64,000 nucleotides of DNA from Clostridium sp. Marseille-P2415 (GTDB taxonomy: Bacteria; Bacillota; Clostridia; Lachnospirales; Lachnospiraceae), in the NCBI RefSeq assembly GCF_900155545.1, contig NZ_LT732526.1, positions 2,376,441-2,440,440 of the forward strand. Direction: 5' to 3'. Made by a program: the position numbers and the translations under genes. Positions within the stretch are counted from its first letter, which is position 1. Each line of letters opens with the position of its first letter. Of the stretch, positions 41,859-50,028 are shown one piece after another. The notes under the pieces were generated by a model, which saw only the letters and a program-made list of their open reading frames with translations, was not told the origin of the DNA and ran no database searches.

Positions 41859-43906
41859 TTTGATTCCTCCTTTGGATTTTCACAGAATGTTATGTAGGAC
41901 CGGTCTGGAAAGGAAAACTCTCCCCGGTAATTGGAAGCATTGTAAAACGGATATTTCACCGGATGACAGGTGGTCTCCCTTTCCCCATCCGACTGGGTGT
42001 AGATAAAAAGTCCATGGTAATCCCATACCACCAGCTCATCCCTGTCATCCCCGCATAAATCAATGGCTTCGCAGCACATCACCGGATGCCCGTCATCCGG
42101 GAACGGTACGGCAATGTCTCCATGCCCATCCATGAGCCCGCCCTTTTCCGGGTCCGCGTTGGTCAGGAAAAAATCCACTCCGTTTCCGAGCCAGTTGACC
42201 GGAGCCAGAATATTGCCGTTTCTCTCATTTTCCTTTTCCCAAAGCAGGTTCCCCTCATCATCGTAAAGGTAGATCACGCCCTGGTGGCCCCAGAAATTGG
42301 TGACTGCGATCTCAAATCCCGGCCGTTCAGGCGCATAATTCCCTATGCTTATTCTCTGGGCGTGTCCGATATAATCTCTTGTCACGATATTCCCTTGAAA
42401 ATCTCCGATAAAGAACCCCTGGGTCCCTGATACGCAGGCAAAATACCCTTTCTCACTGTTTCTCTTAAACTTTCCGGCTACAATTTCATCCGTATGGTCC
42501 AGATAAATCGGATAAGACCATAAAGGCGTTCCATTGCAGTCCAGCAGTGTATATCCTACAAGCACTTCATCACATCCGTCGCCATTGATATCCAATGCCA
42601 GGGGAAAATGACCTGTATTCCTGGAACTCTGGTACTTCCACATTACATTCAAATCAGAATCCAGAGCATATACCCGGCAGTAACGGTCCTTTATGAGGAT
42701 ATCTGCCGGTCTTCCCAGTCCCCGGAAATTTGCAATGCGGATTCCATCGGGATTGATCCGGTCAAAGGCATACATATTGTAAGGCAGACCGATAATGGTT
42801 TCATCCTCTTCCTCAGACAATGGTGTGGGCGCTGATTTTTTGATTTCACCTGTCCGTCCATCCAGGATCTGCAGCTCAAAATTATGAGCCGTGATCACCT
42901 CATCTATGCCGTCTCCATCTATGTCATAGACCTGGCAGGGCAGATCCGCACTGATCTTTCCCAGGACATTGGATATCTCCGAGGGCTCTCCCCGCTGCCA
43001 CAGAATGTTCCCGTCTAAATCAATGGCTGTCAGGCAGCTTATATGGGAATAGGAATCCCGTTCCACCCGTTTCTGAGCCTGGGGGATCACCATAAACCAT
43101 TCTTTTGTTCCGGTCAGGTGGCCGAAGCGGATCTGGCGGCTGGTTCCGAAGTTTTTCAAATCAATTTTCTTCCAGAGCTTCATGGACGGATAAGGGGCCT
43201 GAAGGTTCTGAAGCCTTAATTGATCCTCTGTTTCCGCCCTTTTGATTTCCTCTGCCTTTTCCTCTTCCACCATGACTGCGATATCCGTAAATTGAGTCGG
43301 ACAGTCCGCCGTAATTCCGATTTTCCCGCCTCGTTCCACCAGTTTTCCGCTATAATGGAACAAAGTCTCTCCATTGACCATGCAGCGGACCGTATCCCCG
43401 TCAACCGCTGCCTTTAATGTATAATAGGAATCGGCATCGGTCGGGAACGGAACCGACTTTAAGACTTTCACTTCCTCCTTATGCCGGTATGCCAGCTGGA
43501 TCCTGTCTTTGTATTCCATAGACAGAACCAGCGTATCAATGCTGTCGTTCATGCAGAAGGCCAGCCCTGCCATGCCCTTTGTGGACAGCCTTCGTATGGT
43601 CACGGAAACGTCATAATCCTTCCAGAAGCTGCTTCCGGTCTGAAGGGTGGGAAAAATCCTGTGAGGCAGCCCTTTTTCGATCCTGCACTGTTCCATATAG
43701 TGTTTTCCGTTGTCCCCGGTAATGATCCAGGACGGGCCATGCCCGTTATAGCGGAAATTGCAGACCTGATCGGTCCATGCTCCGCGATAGCCTTCCGGTA
43801 CCACGCAGTGGTATTCTCCTGCTGCAGAATGATCCCGGTCATAGGGGAATTCTCCGATCAGAAAACCCTTAAAATCCTCTTCAAACAGTATCCTGTCTTT
43901 CATCAC
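41855..43906 (-). CDS. Large protein with jelly-roll and FG-GAP-like beta-propeller
   Basis: 683 residues, no signal peptide. The N-terminal ~220 residues look like a concanavalin-type jelly roll (DYDVSVTIRRLSTKGMAGLAF, CMVNGETLFHYSGKL, GGKIGITADC). From about 245 onward there are propeller repeats with calcium-type loops: YDIDGDGIDEVITA, LDINGDGCDEVLVG and IDLCGDDRDELVVWD. Such propellers occur in rhamnogalacturonan lyases (PL11) and related enzymes, but I see no clear lyase signature. Lying between permeases and a GH4 gene, it may act on or bind the imported glycan inside the cell. Confidence 0.6.
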   Translation of the reverse strand: MMKDRILFEEDFKGFLIGEFPYDRDHSAAGEYHCVVPEGYRGAWTDQVCNFRYNGHGPSWIITGDNGKHYMEQCRIEKGLPHRIFPTLQTGSSFWKDYDVSVTIRRLSTKGMAGLAFCMNDSIDTLVLSMEYKDRIQLAYRHKEEVKVLKSVPFPTDADSYYTLKAAVDGDTVRCMVNGETLFHYSGKLVERGGKIGITADCPTQFTDIAVMVEEEKAEEIKRAETEDQLRLQNLQAPYPSMKLWKKIDLKNFGTSRQIRFGHLTGTKEWFMVIPQAQKRVERDSYSHISCLTAIDLDGNILWQRGEPSEISNVLGKISADLPCQVYDIDGDGIDEVITAHNFELQILDGRTGEIKKSAPTPLSEEEDETIIGLPYNMYAFDRINPDGIRIANFRGLGRPADILIKDRYCRVYALDSDLNVMWKYQSSRNTGHFPLALDINGDGCDEVLVGYTLLDCNGTPLWSYPIYLDHTDEIVAGKFKRNSEKGYFACVSGTQGFFIGDFQGNIVTRDYIGHAQRISIGNYAPERPGFEIAVTNFWGHQGVIYLYDDEGNLLWEKENERNGNILAPVNWLGNGVDFFLTNADPEKGGLMDGHGDIAVPFPDDGHPVMCCEAIDLCGDDRDELVVWDYHGLFIYTQSDGERETTCHPVKYPFYNASNYRGEFSFPDRSYITFCENPKEESK

Positions 43907-43921
43907 TTATTCCTCCTTAAA

Positions 43922-44770
43922 TCAACCTTTAATTCCAGTGGACGCAACGCCTTCAACAATGTATTTCTGCAGCATCAGAAAAATAACGACAATGGGCAGC
44001 AGGGATAATACACACATGGCGAACATGGCACCGTAATCCGAGGAGCTCATTGGATCCGTGAAATTTTTTAATGCAATTGAGACCGTGTATTTATCCGGGG
44101 AATTTAAGTAAAGCAGGGCTCCCATATAATCATCCCACTTCCAGTAAAACTCAAAAATTGCGCAAGTGACCATGGCCGGCTTTACCAGAGGACAGATGAT
44201 CCGTGAAAAAATGGTATACGGGCTGCATCCGTCCATTTTCGCCGCTTCATCTAAATCCTTGGGGATTCCTTCAATGAACTGCATGACCATGAAGATAAAA
44301 AGCGGCTTCGCGCACCATGCCGGCACAATAATAGGCAGCGGTGTATTCACCCAGCCAAACAGATTAAAAATGATGTACTGGGGTATCATGATCACCTGGC
44401 CCGGAAGCATCATGGTCGCCATCATGCAAAGAAATAAAATCTTCTTCCCCTTAAACCGTATTCTTGCAAAGCCATAGGACACAAGAGCCGAGGACACAAC
44501 TGCCCCCACAGTGGATAAAATGGTAATGAAAAAGGAATTCTTAAAAAATGTTGCAAAGGTAATTCCGCCAAACCCTTTCCAGCCGGTAAAATAATTGCCC
44601 ATGGTCCATTGCCCTGGAAAAAGCTCTGCCACTGTGGTCATGACCTGGCCGGTCGGCTTAAAGGAACTGAAAAACATCCATGCGATCGGATAAAACATGA
44701 AAACCGCAATGCTGCCTACGATCACATGAAACATGATTTTACTAACTCTTTTTCTTGTTTTCATCCCCAT
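43922..44770 (-). CDS. Carbohydrate ABC transporter permease (MalG type)
   Basis: 282 residues with six membrane segments and the EAA loop DEAAKMDGCSPYTIFSRIICPLVKPA near 180, the contact point for the shared ATPase. It pairs with the MalF-type permease 1 base upstream. No ATPase gene is in the operon, so a shared MsmX-type ATPase elsewhere is expected. Confidence 0.92.
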   Translation of the reverse strand: MGMKTRKRVSKIMFHVIVGSIAVFMFYPIAWMFFSSFKPTGQVMTTVAELFPGQWTMGNYFTGWKGFGGITFATFFKNSFFITILSTVGAVVSSALVSYGFARIRFKGKKILFLCMMATMMLPGQVIMIPQYIIFNLFGWVNTPLPIIVPAWCAKPLFIFMVMQFIEGIPKDLDEAAKMDGCSPYTIFSRIICPLVKPAMVTCAIFEFYWKWDDYMGALLYLNSPDKYTVSIALKNFTDPMSSSDYGAMFAMCVLSLLPIVVIFLMLQKYIVEGVASTGIKG

Positions 44771-44771
44771 A

Positions 44772-45722
44772 TCAAGCTGTTTTTTCTCCTTTCTTTTTCT
44801 TCTGTTTTGTCAGGCCTGAGTTGTTTTCATAAAATACCCACTGATTCGAAGACTTAAATACAATGGCTGTAAAAAATCCTACGATCATGAGCAGAATCCA
44901 TGCCATGGCCGATCCATATCCCATCTCATAGTATTTAAAGCTGTTCTGGTATAAGTAAAGGATATAAACCAGAGTCTCATTTACAGGGCCCCCGTTTGTA
45001 ATAATCTGAGCCTGGGTAAATACCATAAATCCATTGATAATCTGCATGATCAGATTAAACAGGATGATCGGGCTTAATAGCGGCAGGGTAATGGAAAAAA
45101 ACTGCTTAAGCTTCCCTGCCCCATCCACTTCAGCCGCTTCATAATAAGAGACCGGAATCTGCTTCAGGCCGGAAAGAAAAATCAGCATGGAGGAACCGAA
45201 TTGCCAAACATAGAGCAGAATTAAGGTGAAAAGGGCCGTTTTCGTATTGGACAGCCAGTTGATCTGACAGTTGATTCCAGCTGCCTGCAGCAAACTGTTG
45301 ATGACTCCGGCCTTTGTAAAAAGATTCCTCCACATGACCGAAACGGCCACAGAACCGCCTATAATCGAGGGCAGATAATAGACTACCCGGTAGATTGGGA
45401 CCGCCTTGCTCTTCCTGTTTAATATCAAAGCCACAAACAAAGCGAATATGAGCCTTAAGGGGATGGATACAAATGCAAACTTAAAAGTGACCTGCAAAGA
45501 CTTTAAAAATAATTTATCCTGGGTAAACAGCTTTATATAATTGTCCAGACCAATGAACCTCGTATCCTGGGACAGAATATTGAAATTCGTAAAGGACAGA
45601 ACAAATGACATGGCAAACGGAACCAGCGTAAAGCAGAGAAAACCGATCAGCCACGGCATGATAAAAGCATATCCCACCACATTTTCATTATAAATGGATA
45701 TTTTTCTTCTGAAATGTTTCAT
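44772..45722 (-). CDS. Carbohydrate ABC transporter permease (MalF type)
   Basis: 316 residues, six membrane segments, EAA loop YEAAEVDGAGKLKQFFSITLPLLSP near 205. It forms the sugar channel with the MalG-type partner. It lies 93 bases after the binding-protein gene, across a hairpin. The C-terminus is lysine-rich (KQKKKKGEKTA). Confidence 0.92.
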   Translation of the reverse strand: MKHFRRKISIYNENVVGYAFIMPWLIGFLCFTLVPFAMSFVLSFTNFNILSQDTRFIGLDNYIKLFTQDKLFLKSLQVTFKFAFVSIPLRLIFALFVALILNRKSKAVPIYRVVYYLPSIIGGSVAVSVMWRNLFTKAGVINSLLQAAGINCQINWLSNTKTALFTLILLYVWQFGSSMLIFLSGLKQIPVSYYEAAEVDGAGKLKQFFSITLPLLSPIILFNLIMQIINGFMVFTQAQIITNGGPVNETLVYILYLYQNSFKYYEMGYGSAMAWILLMIVGFFTAIVFKSSNQWVFYENNSGLTKQKKKKGEKTA

Positions 45723-45755
45723 ATTCCTGCTCCTATTAACCTATTATTTCAGGGA

Positions 45756-45792
45756 AAAAGCAGGACAGAATCTTCTCTTCCCTCCTGCTTTT
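45756..45792 (-). terminator. Hairpin between binding-protein and permease genes
   Basis: AAAAGCAGGA pairs with TCCTGCTTTT, with TTTTTCCC following on the minus strand. As in the liv operon it sits after the binding-protein gene and probably reduces read-through into the permeases. Confidence 0.6.
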
Positions 45793-45815
45793 CCTTATGT
45801 TCACATAACAGCCTT

Positions 45816-47162
45816 CTATTTCCCTAAAATCGCAAGAGACTGCTCCATCCAGCTGTCCACACATTCCTGTGCTGTCATCTGGCCGTACATTACTTCATTC
45901 ACATTGTTATTTAAAACCTCCACGCACTGCCTGGAAGCAGAGGGGTCTGCCGGGTCAGCATCACGGCAGTATTCCACAGCGGCATCCAGAAAATCATAAA
46001 CCTTTTTTTCCGTATCGCCGGCTTTTCCCTTTAGCTCTTCTCTTATGATGCCTGCAGCCGGAATTCCTCTTTCCCCGTTTAATATTTCATTTGCATCCTT
46101 ATCGTTGATAAAGTAACTGATCGCTTTCACCGCCATCTCCGGATCCGGACAATCCCTGGTTACAGAGAAAAACTGGGCCGGCCTTAAATACATCCCTTTT
46201 GTGGAAGCGTCATCAAATATGGGCTGGGCAGCCATAGATAACTTCTGGTCATAATAGCCTGAGAAATTAGAGAACTGGGAACTCCAGTTCATTCCCATGG
46301 CCGCATCCCCCGTACATAAAGCCCTCTCGGAGTTATCCTTCCATAAAAGCTGATCCCCTGTATCAACGAACACTCCCTCCTGAGCCAGGTCATAGCAGTC
46401 CTGGATCACGGATACAATTTCCGCCTTTGTCTCATCGTCAAAGCCGAAGCCCTTTCCATCCTCTGAATATAAGGACTGCCCCTTGGAACGGATCATGGGC
46501 TCAATTAAGTATCTCGGCATACCCAGGGCGATGTTCTCTGTCCGGATCCCTGTTTTTTGGTAAATCTCCCTGGACGTCTTAACAAAATCAGACCACTTCC
46601 AATCCATAGCAGGAGCCTCTATACCGGCCGCCTTAAATATGTCTTCATTATACATAATGGTCATGACATTGGTCCCAAGAGGAACTCCGTAAAATCCGTT
46701 GTTATATTTTCCGCCTGAGATATAAGCTTCGTCGCAGTTCGACAGATCCAGGGAACCATTTTCCACATAAGGCGTTAAATCCAGCAGCAGCCCGTTGTTT
46801 ATGTACCCGGCGAACTGGTCTGTCACCTGCTGGATAATGCCCGGCAGGTTATTTCCCACCGACTGGGTAGCCAGAGTCTCCCAATAGGCATCATAGCTGT
46901 TATACTCATAAGTAAAATTCACAGCATTCTCCTTTGCAAACCCATCAAACACCTTAATCGTGGCATCCGTACGGCTCTGGTTCCCCCACCAGGACACACG
47001 GATACTCTCCCCCTCCTGGTTTTTTGCACTGCTCTCTGTCCGGCTTTCCTTTTCTGTATTTGCAGATGCCTCCGGCACGGTTGTGCTTTCTGAACCGGAG
47101 CACCCGGACAGCGATGCAAAAACCATGGCTGCCGCCAATAAAAAACCAACCTTTTTTTTCAT
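45816..47162 (-). CDS. Sugar ABC transporter substrate-binding lipoprotein
   Basis: 448 residues, family 1 solute-binding protein. The signal peptide ends in a lipobox (ASLSGCSGSE, Cys about 21), followed by a Ser/Glu-rich linker and IRVSWWGNQSRTDATIKVFDGFAKEN near 53. It captures an oligosaccharide for the two permeases downstream. The YesMN pair lies directly upstream in the same direction, beyond a terminator. Confidence 0.9.
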   Translation of the reverse strand: MKKKVGFLLAAAMVFASLSGCSGSESTTVPEASANTEKESRTESSAKNQEGESIRVSWWGNQSRTDATIKVFDGFAKENAVNFTYEYNSYDAYWETLATQSVGNNLPGIIQQVTDQFAGYINNGLLLDLTPYVENGSLDLSNCDEAYISGGKYNNGFYGVPLGTNVMTIMYNEDIFKAAGIEAPAMDWKWSDFVKTSREIYQKTGIRTENIALGMPRYLIEPMIRSKGQSLYSEDGKGFGFDDETKAEIVSVIQDCYDLAQEGVFVDTGDQLLWKDNSERALCTGDAAMGMNWSSQFSNFSGYYDQKLSMAAQPIFDDASTKGMYLRPAQFFSVTRDCPDPEMAVKAISYFINDKDANEILNGERGIPAAGIIREELKGKAGDTEKKVYDFLDAAVEYCRDADPADPSASRQCVEVLNNNVNEVMYGQMTAQECVDSWMEQSLAILGK

Positions 47163-47211
47163 ACCTTTTCTCCCTTTCTGTTTGTTTTTTTATCAACTAC
47201 TGATATCATTC

Positions 47212-47240
47212 ATTATACACACAGTTTTTTCCATTTTTAA
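47212..47240 (-). promoter_or_regulatory. Promoter of the SBP-permease-GH4 operon
   Basis: Minus strand: extended -10 TGTGTATAATG (TATAAT at 47212-47217), weak -35 TTAAAA (47235-47240). The weak -35 suits activation by the YesN regulator encoded upstream. Confidence 0.5.
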
Positions 47241-47262
47241 TTCAAAATAATGTGCAATTTGT

Positions 47263-47310
47263 ATAAAAAATAGTCATTCTTCCAAGGTGGCAGTCCCTTT
47301 GAAGAATGAC
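47263..47310 (-). terminator. Terminator after yesN
   Basis: GTCATTCTTC pairs with GAAGAATGAC (47273-47282 and 47301-47310), followed on the minus strand by ATTTTTTATAC. It starts just beyond the yesN stop. Confidence 0.85.
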
Positions 47311-47315
47311 CTGTT

Positions 47316-48056
47316 TTAAAGCTTCAGCTCTGTGGGTGATTTCCCGTAATACTTTTTGAATACCGTGCTGAAATACTGTGGATTATTTCCGAAGCCAGTC
47401 TGTTCCGCAATCTCATAAACCGTTGCATCCCTGTTTGCCTGGATCAGCAGCATGGCTTTTTCCATCCGTTTGATCGTCAGAAAGGTAGAAAATTTATAGC
47501 CGGTTTCTTTTAAGAAAAGCTTCGATATATAACTCCCGCTCATGAACAGGATATCGTCGGCAATCATTTTTAAGGACAGCTCCGGCCGGTCTATATTCAT
47601 ATCCACATAGGCAAGAATCTGCTTTATGGTTTTTGAATATTTTTCCGGGGTTATGATAAGGCTGGACTGGATTTCCGGGAAATACTCGTTTCGGATGCGA
47701 AGCAGAGAATTCATCAGTTCTTCCTCTTTGATCGGTTTTAATATATAGTCAGCTGCCCCGTAGCGCAAAGCCTTCTGGGCATAGGCAAAATCATCATAGC
47801 CTGACAGGATGAGAAATTTAGCCTGGTACCCGGCCTTCCTGACCTGACGGATAAACTCCAGCCCATCCATTCCCGGCATCTTGATATCTGTGATAATCAG
47901 GTCCACAGGATTCGCTTTCAAATATTCAAGCCCTGCCATCCCGTTCTCTTTCAGCACCGTCACCTCAAAGCCGCTGGAATTCCAATCCATACAGGTATGA
48001 AGCCCGCTCCTTACAATCGCCTCATCATCTACAATCATGACCTTAATTAACTTCAT
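47316..48056 (-). CDS. yesN: Response regulator with AraC-type DNA-binding domain (YesN-like)
   Basis: 246 residues. Receiver domain 1-125 with phospho-acceptor D57 (LIITDIKMPGMDGL) and KPIKEEEL. The C-terminal AraC-type HTH (about 145-246) includes SGSYISKLFLKETGYKFSTFLT and VYEIAEQTGFGNNPQYFSTVFKKYYG. The gap between the domains is short for the family. It overlaps yesM by 14 bases and probably activates the sugar uptake operon downstream. Confidence 0.9.
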   Translation of the reverse strand: MKLIKVMIVDDEAIVRSGLHTCMDWNSSGFEVTVLKENGMAGLEYLKANPVDLIITDIKMPGMDGLEFIRQVRKAGYQAKFLILSGYDDFAYAQKALRYGAADYILKPIKEEELMNSLLRIRNEYFPEIQSSLIITPEKYSKTIKQILAYVDMNIDRPELSLKMIADDILFMSGSYISKLFLKETGYKFSTFLTIKRMEKAMLLIQANRDATVYEIAEQTGFGNNPQYFSTVFKKYYGKSPTELKL

Positions 48057-49917
48057 GACGATCTGAAACCTCCTTTTTTACTCTGAAACAAATGACTGCT
48101 CCTCCCGGACAGCTGTTTTTAACGATAATCCCATATCCCGGTCCATATAAGCTCTTTAAACGCTCATTTAAGTTTGTCAGCCCCACACCGTTACCCTCCG
48201 CCTTTAAGGTTCCCAGCTTCAGCTTGTCCAGGATATTGGGGTCAATTCCCACCCCATTATCCGAAACCGAACATAAGAGTTCCCTTCCTTCATCCGCAAT
48301 AACAACGTGAATCCTGCATTCCCGCGTCATACGCTCCAATGCGTAATTCACGGCATTTTCCACAAGGGGCTGAAGACTGAAAGCGGGAATGCATATCTTC
48401 ATGAGATCCTCTTCTGCTTCTATTTGAACATTTAAGCGGCTTCCGAACCTGGCCCTCTGGATGGTCAAATACCCTCTCATATATTCAAGCTCCTGTTCCA
48501 GCGGGATCAGGGCTTCCTTGCTCTTCATGGAAATGCGGAGAATATCTCCCAGGGCCTTTACCACCATGGGGATCTGGCGGTATTTTTCCTCATTGGCCAT
48601 CCACCGGATGGTATCAAGGGTATTATAGAGAAAATGCGGATTCAGCTTCGAACGGAGTGCTGACAGCTGGGCATCCTGCAGATACAGCTTCTGCTCGTAA
48701 TTTTCATGGATCAGCTCGCTTAGCTGGCATATCATCTCTGAAAATTTTTCCTCCAGATGCCCGATTTCATCATACCGTTTTTTCCTGTTTCTTATCTTTA
48801 AATGTTCCAGCGCTTTTACCGGGTTTTCTTCTCTTTTAACGGCTTCTATCTGTTCGGAAAGAGTCACGACCGGCTTTACCAGGGTAATGGAAAAGTGGGA
48901 CGCCAGCAGGCCGATCACCACCAGTATCGTTAAAAGCACCATGGAATAGATGATATCCAGATTTTGAATAAAGGAAAACAACTGGTAATAATTGGAAACA
49001 TTGTAATACCTCCAGTTCAGTTTCTCCGACTTTATGGAGGTAATAAAATATTTATTCCCGTTAAGCCGGACTATGGCATATTTACCGATATTTAACGGAA
49101 CCTTTTTAAGGAATGCCTCTTTTTCCGGCTCCTCCATGCTGGAAAATACCACGCCGTCTTTTTCATCCACAAGGAACAGCCCGTTGCGGTCTGTCAGATA
49201 AGAAGCTGCCAGCTCTCCGGGGCTGATCATGTAAATAACGGTTCCGCCATACCTCATGGTCATATTCCGCTTTTCCTGGATGGATCTTGCAATTACGATT
49301 TCCTGCTGGTATTCTTCCCTGTTATTCCGCCTTATGTCAATCACCTTATAAGCCGGACTCCCCCTCTTCTCCGCCGCTTCACTTACAATTTCCTGAAGCA
49401 CATCTTCTGATATATCATATTTGGTACCTCCATAGCCGCTGTACCGTCTGCCCTTACTGTCAACGAAATATCCGGCATCCGTTTTATGAGTGCTTGCCAG
49501 ATAAGTATCCAGCTCCTTCATGATCTCTACAAGACTGTCTGTCTTTAAGCTTTCCGCAGTTTTCTTCTGAGGCAGGAGCGAGGGCAGTTCTTCACCGGTC
49601 TCATCTTCCATACTCCCCTCCAGCTCATCAAGGGTATCATAGGAATTAAGAAGCTGCGATACAAGCTGCTGAACCCTGTTTCCTGTGATAAACTGATAAG
49701 TGGAATTCTCATACCCCGACAGCTTGTCCTCAATTCCTGACATGGAGCTGTTCAATATATCCGTTTTCGTTTCATACACATAGTTGGCATAAGATTGCTC
49801 CACCTTTTTCACCACGAAAAGGCTGACAAGAAAAGAAGCACCTATGGAAACAGCAATGAGAAATAATATCTTTTTGGTTATGGAGCTGTTAATTCTTCTT
49901 ATTAAAGTTTTCATCAT
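48043..49917 (-). CDS. yesM: Sensor histidine kinase (YesM-like)
   Basis: 624 residues. One N-terminal membrane segment (about 13-33), an extracellular Cache-like sensor of about 270 residues, a second membrane segment near 310-335 (MVLLTILVVIGLLASHFSI), HAMP, then the His-kinase domain with the phosphorylated His in NPHFLYNTLDTIRWM near 425. The ATPase domain has ENAVNYALERM and DNGVGIDPN. It would sense an extracellular sugar or the loaded binding protein and phosphorylate YesN. Confidence 0.9.
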   Translation of the reverse strand: MMKTLIRRINSSITKKILFLIAVSIGASFLVSLFVVKKVEQSYANYVYETKTDILNSSMSGIEDKLSGYENSTYQFITGNRVQQLVSQLLNSYDTLDELEGSMEDETGEELPSLLPQKKTAESLKTDSLVEIMKELDTYLASTHKTDAGYFVDSKGRRYSGYGGTKYDISEDVLQEIVSEAAEKRGSPAYKVIDIRRNNREEYQQEIVIARSIQEKRNMTMRYGGTVIYMISPGELAASYLTDRNGLFLVDEKDGVVFSSMEEPEKEAFLKKVPLNIGKYAIVRLNGNKYFITSIKSEKLNWRYYNVSNYYQLFSFIQNLDIIYSMVLLTILVVIGLLASHFSITLVKPVVTLSEQIEAVKREENPVKALEHLKIRNRKKRYDEIGHLEEKFSEMICQLSELIHENYEQKLYLQDAQLSALRSKLNPHFLYNTLDTIRWMANEEKYRQIPMVVKALGDILRISMKSKEALIPLEQELEYMRGYLTIQRARFGSRLNVQIEAEEDLMKICIPAFSLQPLVENAVNYALERMTRECRIHVVIADEGRELLCSVSDNGVGIDPNILDKLKLGTLKAEGNGVGLTNLNERLKSLYGPGYGIIVKNSCPGGAVICFRVKKEVSDRHEVN

Positions 49918-49950
49918 TTCCAGTCCTTATAACGCTTGGATTTTTCTTTT

Positions 49951-49979
49951 ATCATACCCCAGGCCTGATGCGATGGCAA
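49951..49979 (-). promoter_or_regulatory. Promoter of yesM-yesN
   Basis: Minus strand: -35 TTGCCA (49974-49979), 17-base spacer, -10 TATGAT (49951-49956), about 34 bases before the yesM start. Confidence 0.55.
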
Positions 49980-49980
49980 G

Positions 49981-50016
49981 AAAAAAGAACGGTAGCCTCT
50001 AATGCCGTACCGTTCT
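49981..50016 (-). terminator. Terminator after the GH42 gene
   Basis: AGAACGGTA pairs with TACCGTTCT (49986-49994 and 50008-50016), with TTTTT following on the minus strand. It lies 12 bases after the GH42 stop. Confidence 0.85.
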
Positions 50017-50028
50017 GTCCTTAACCGT

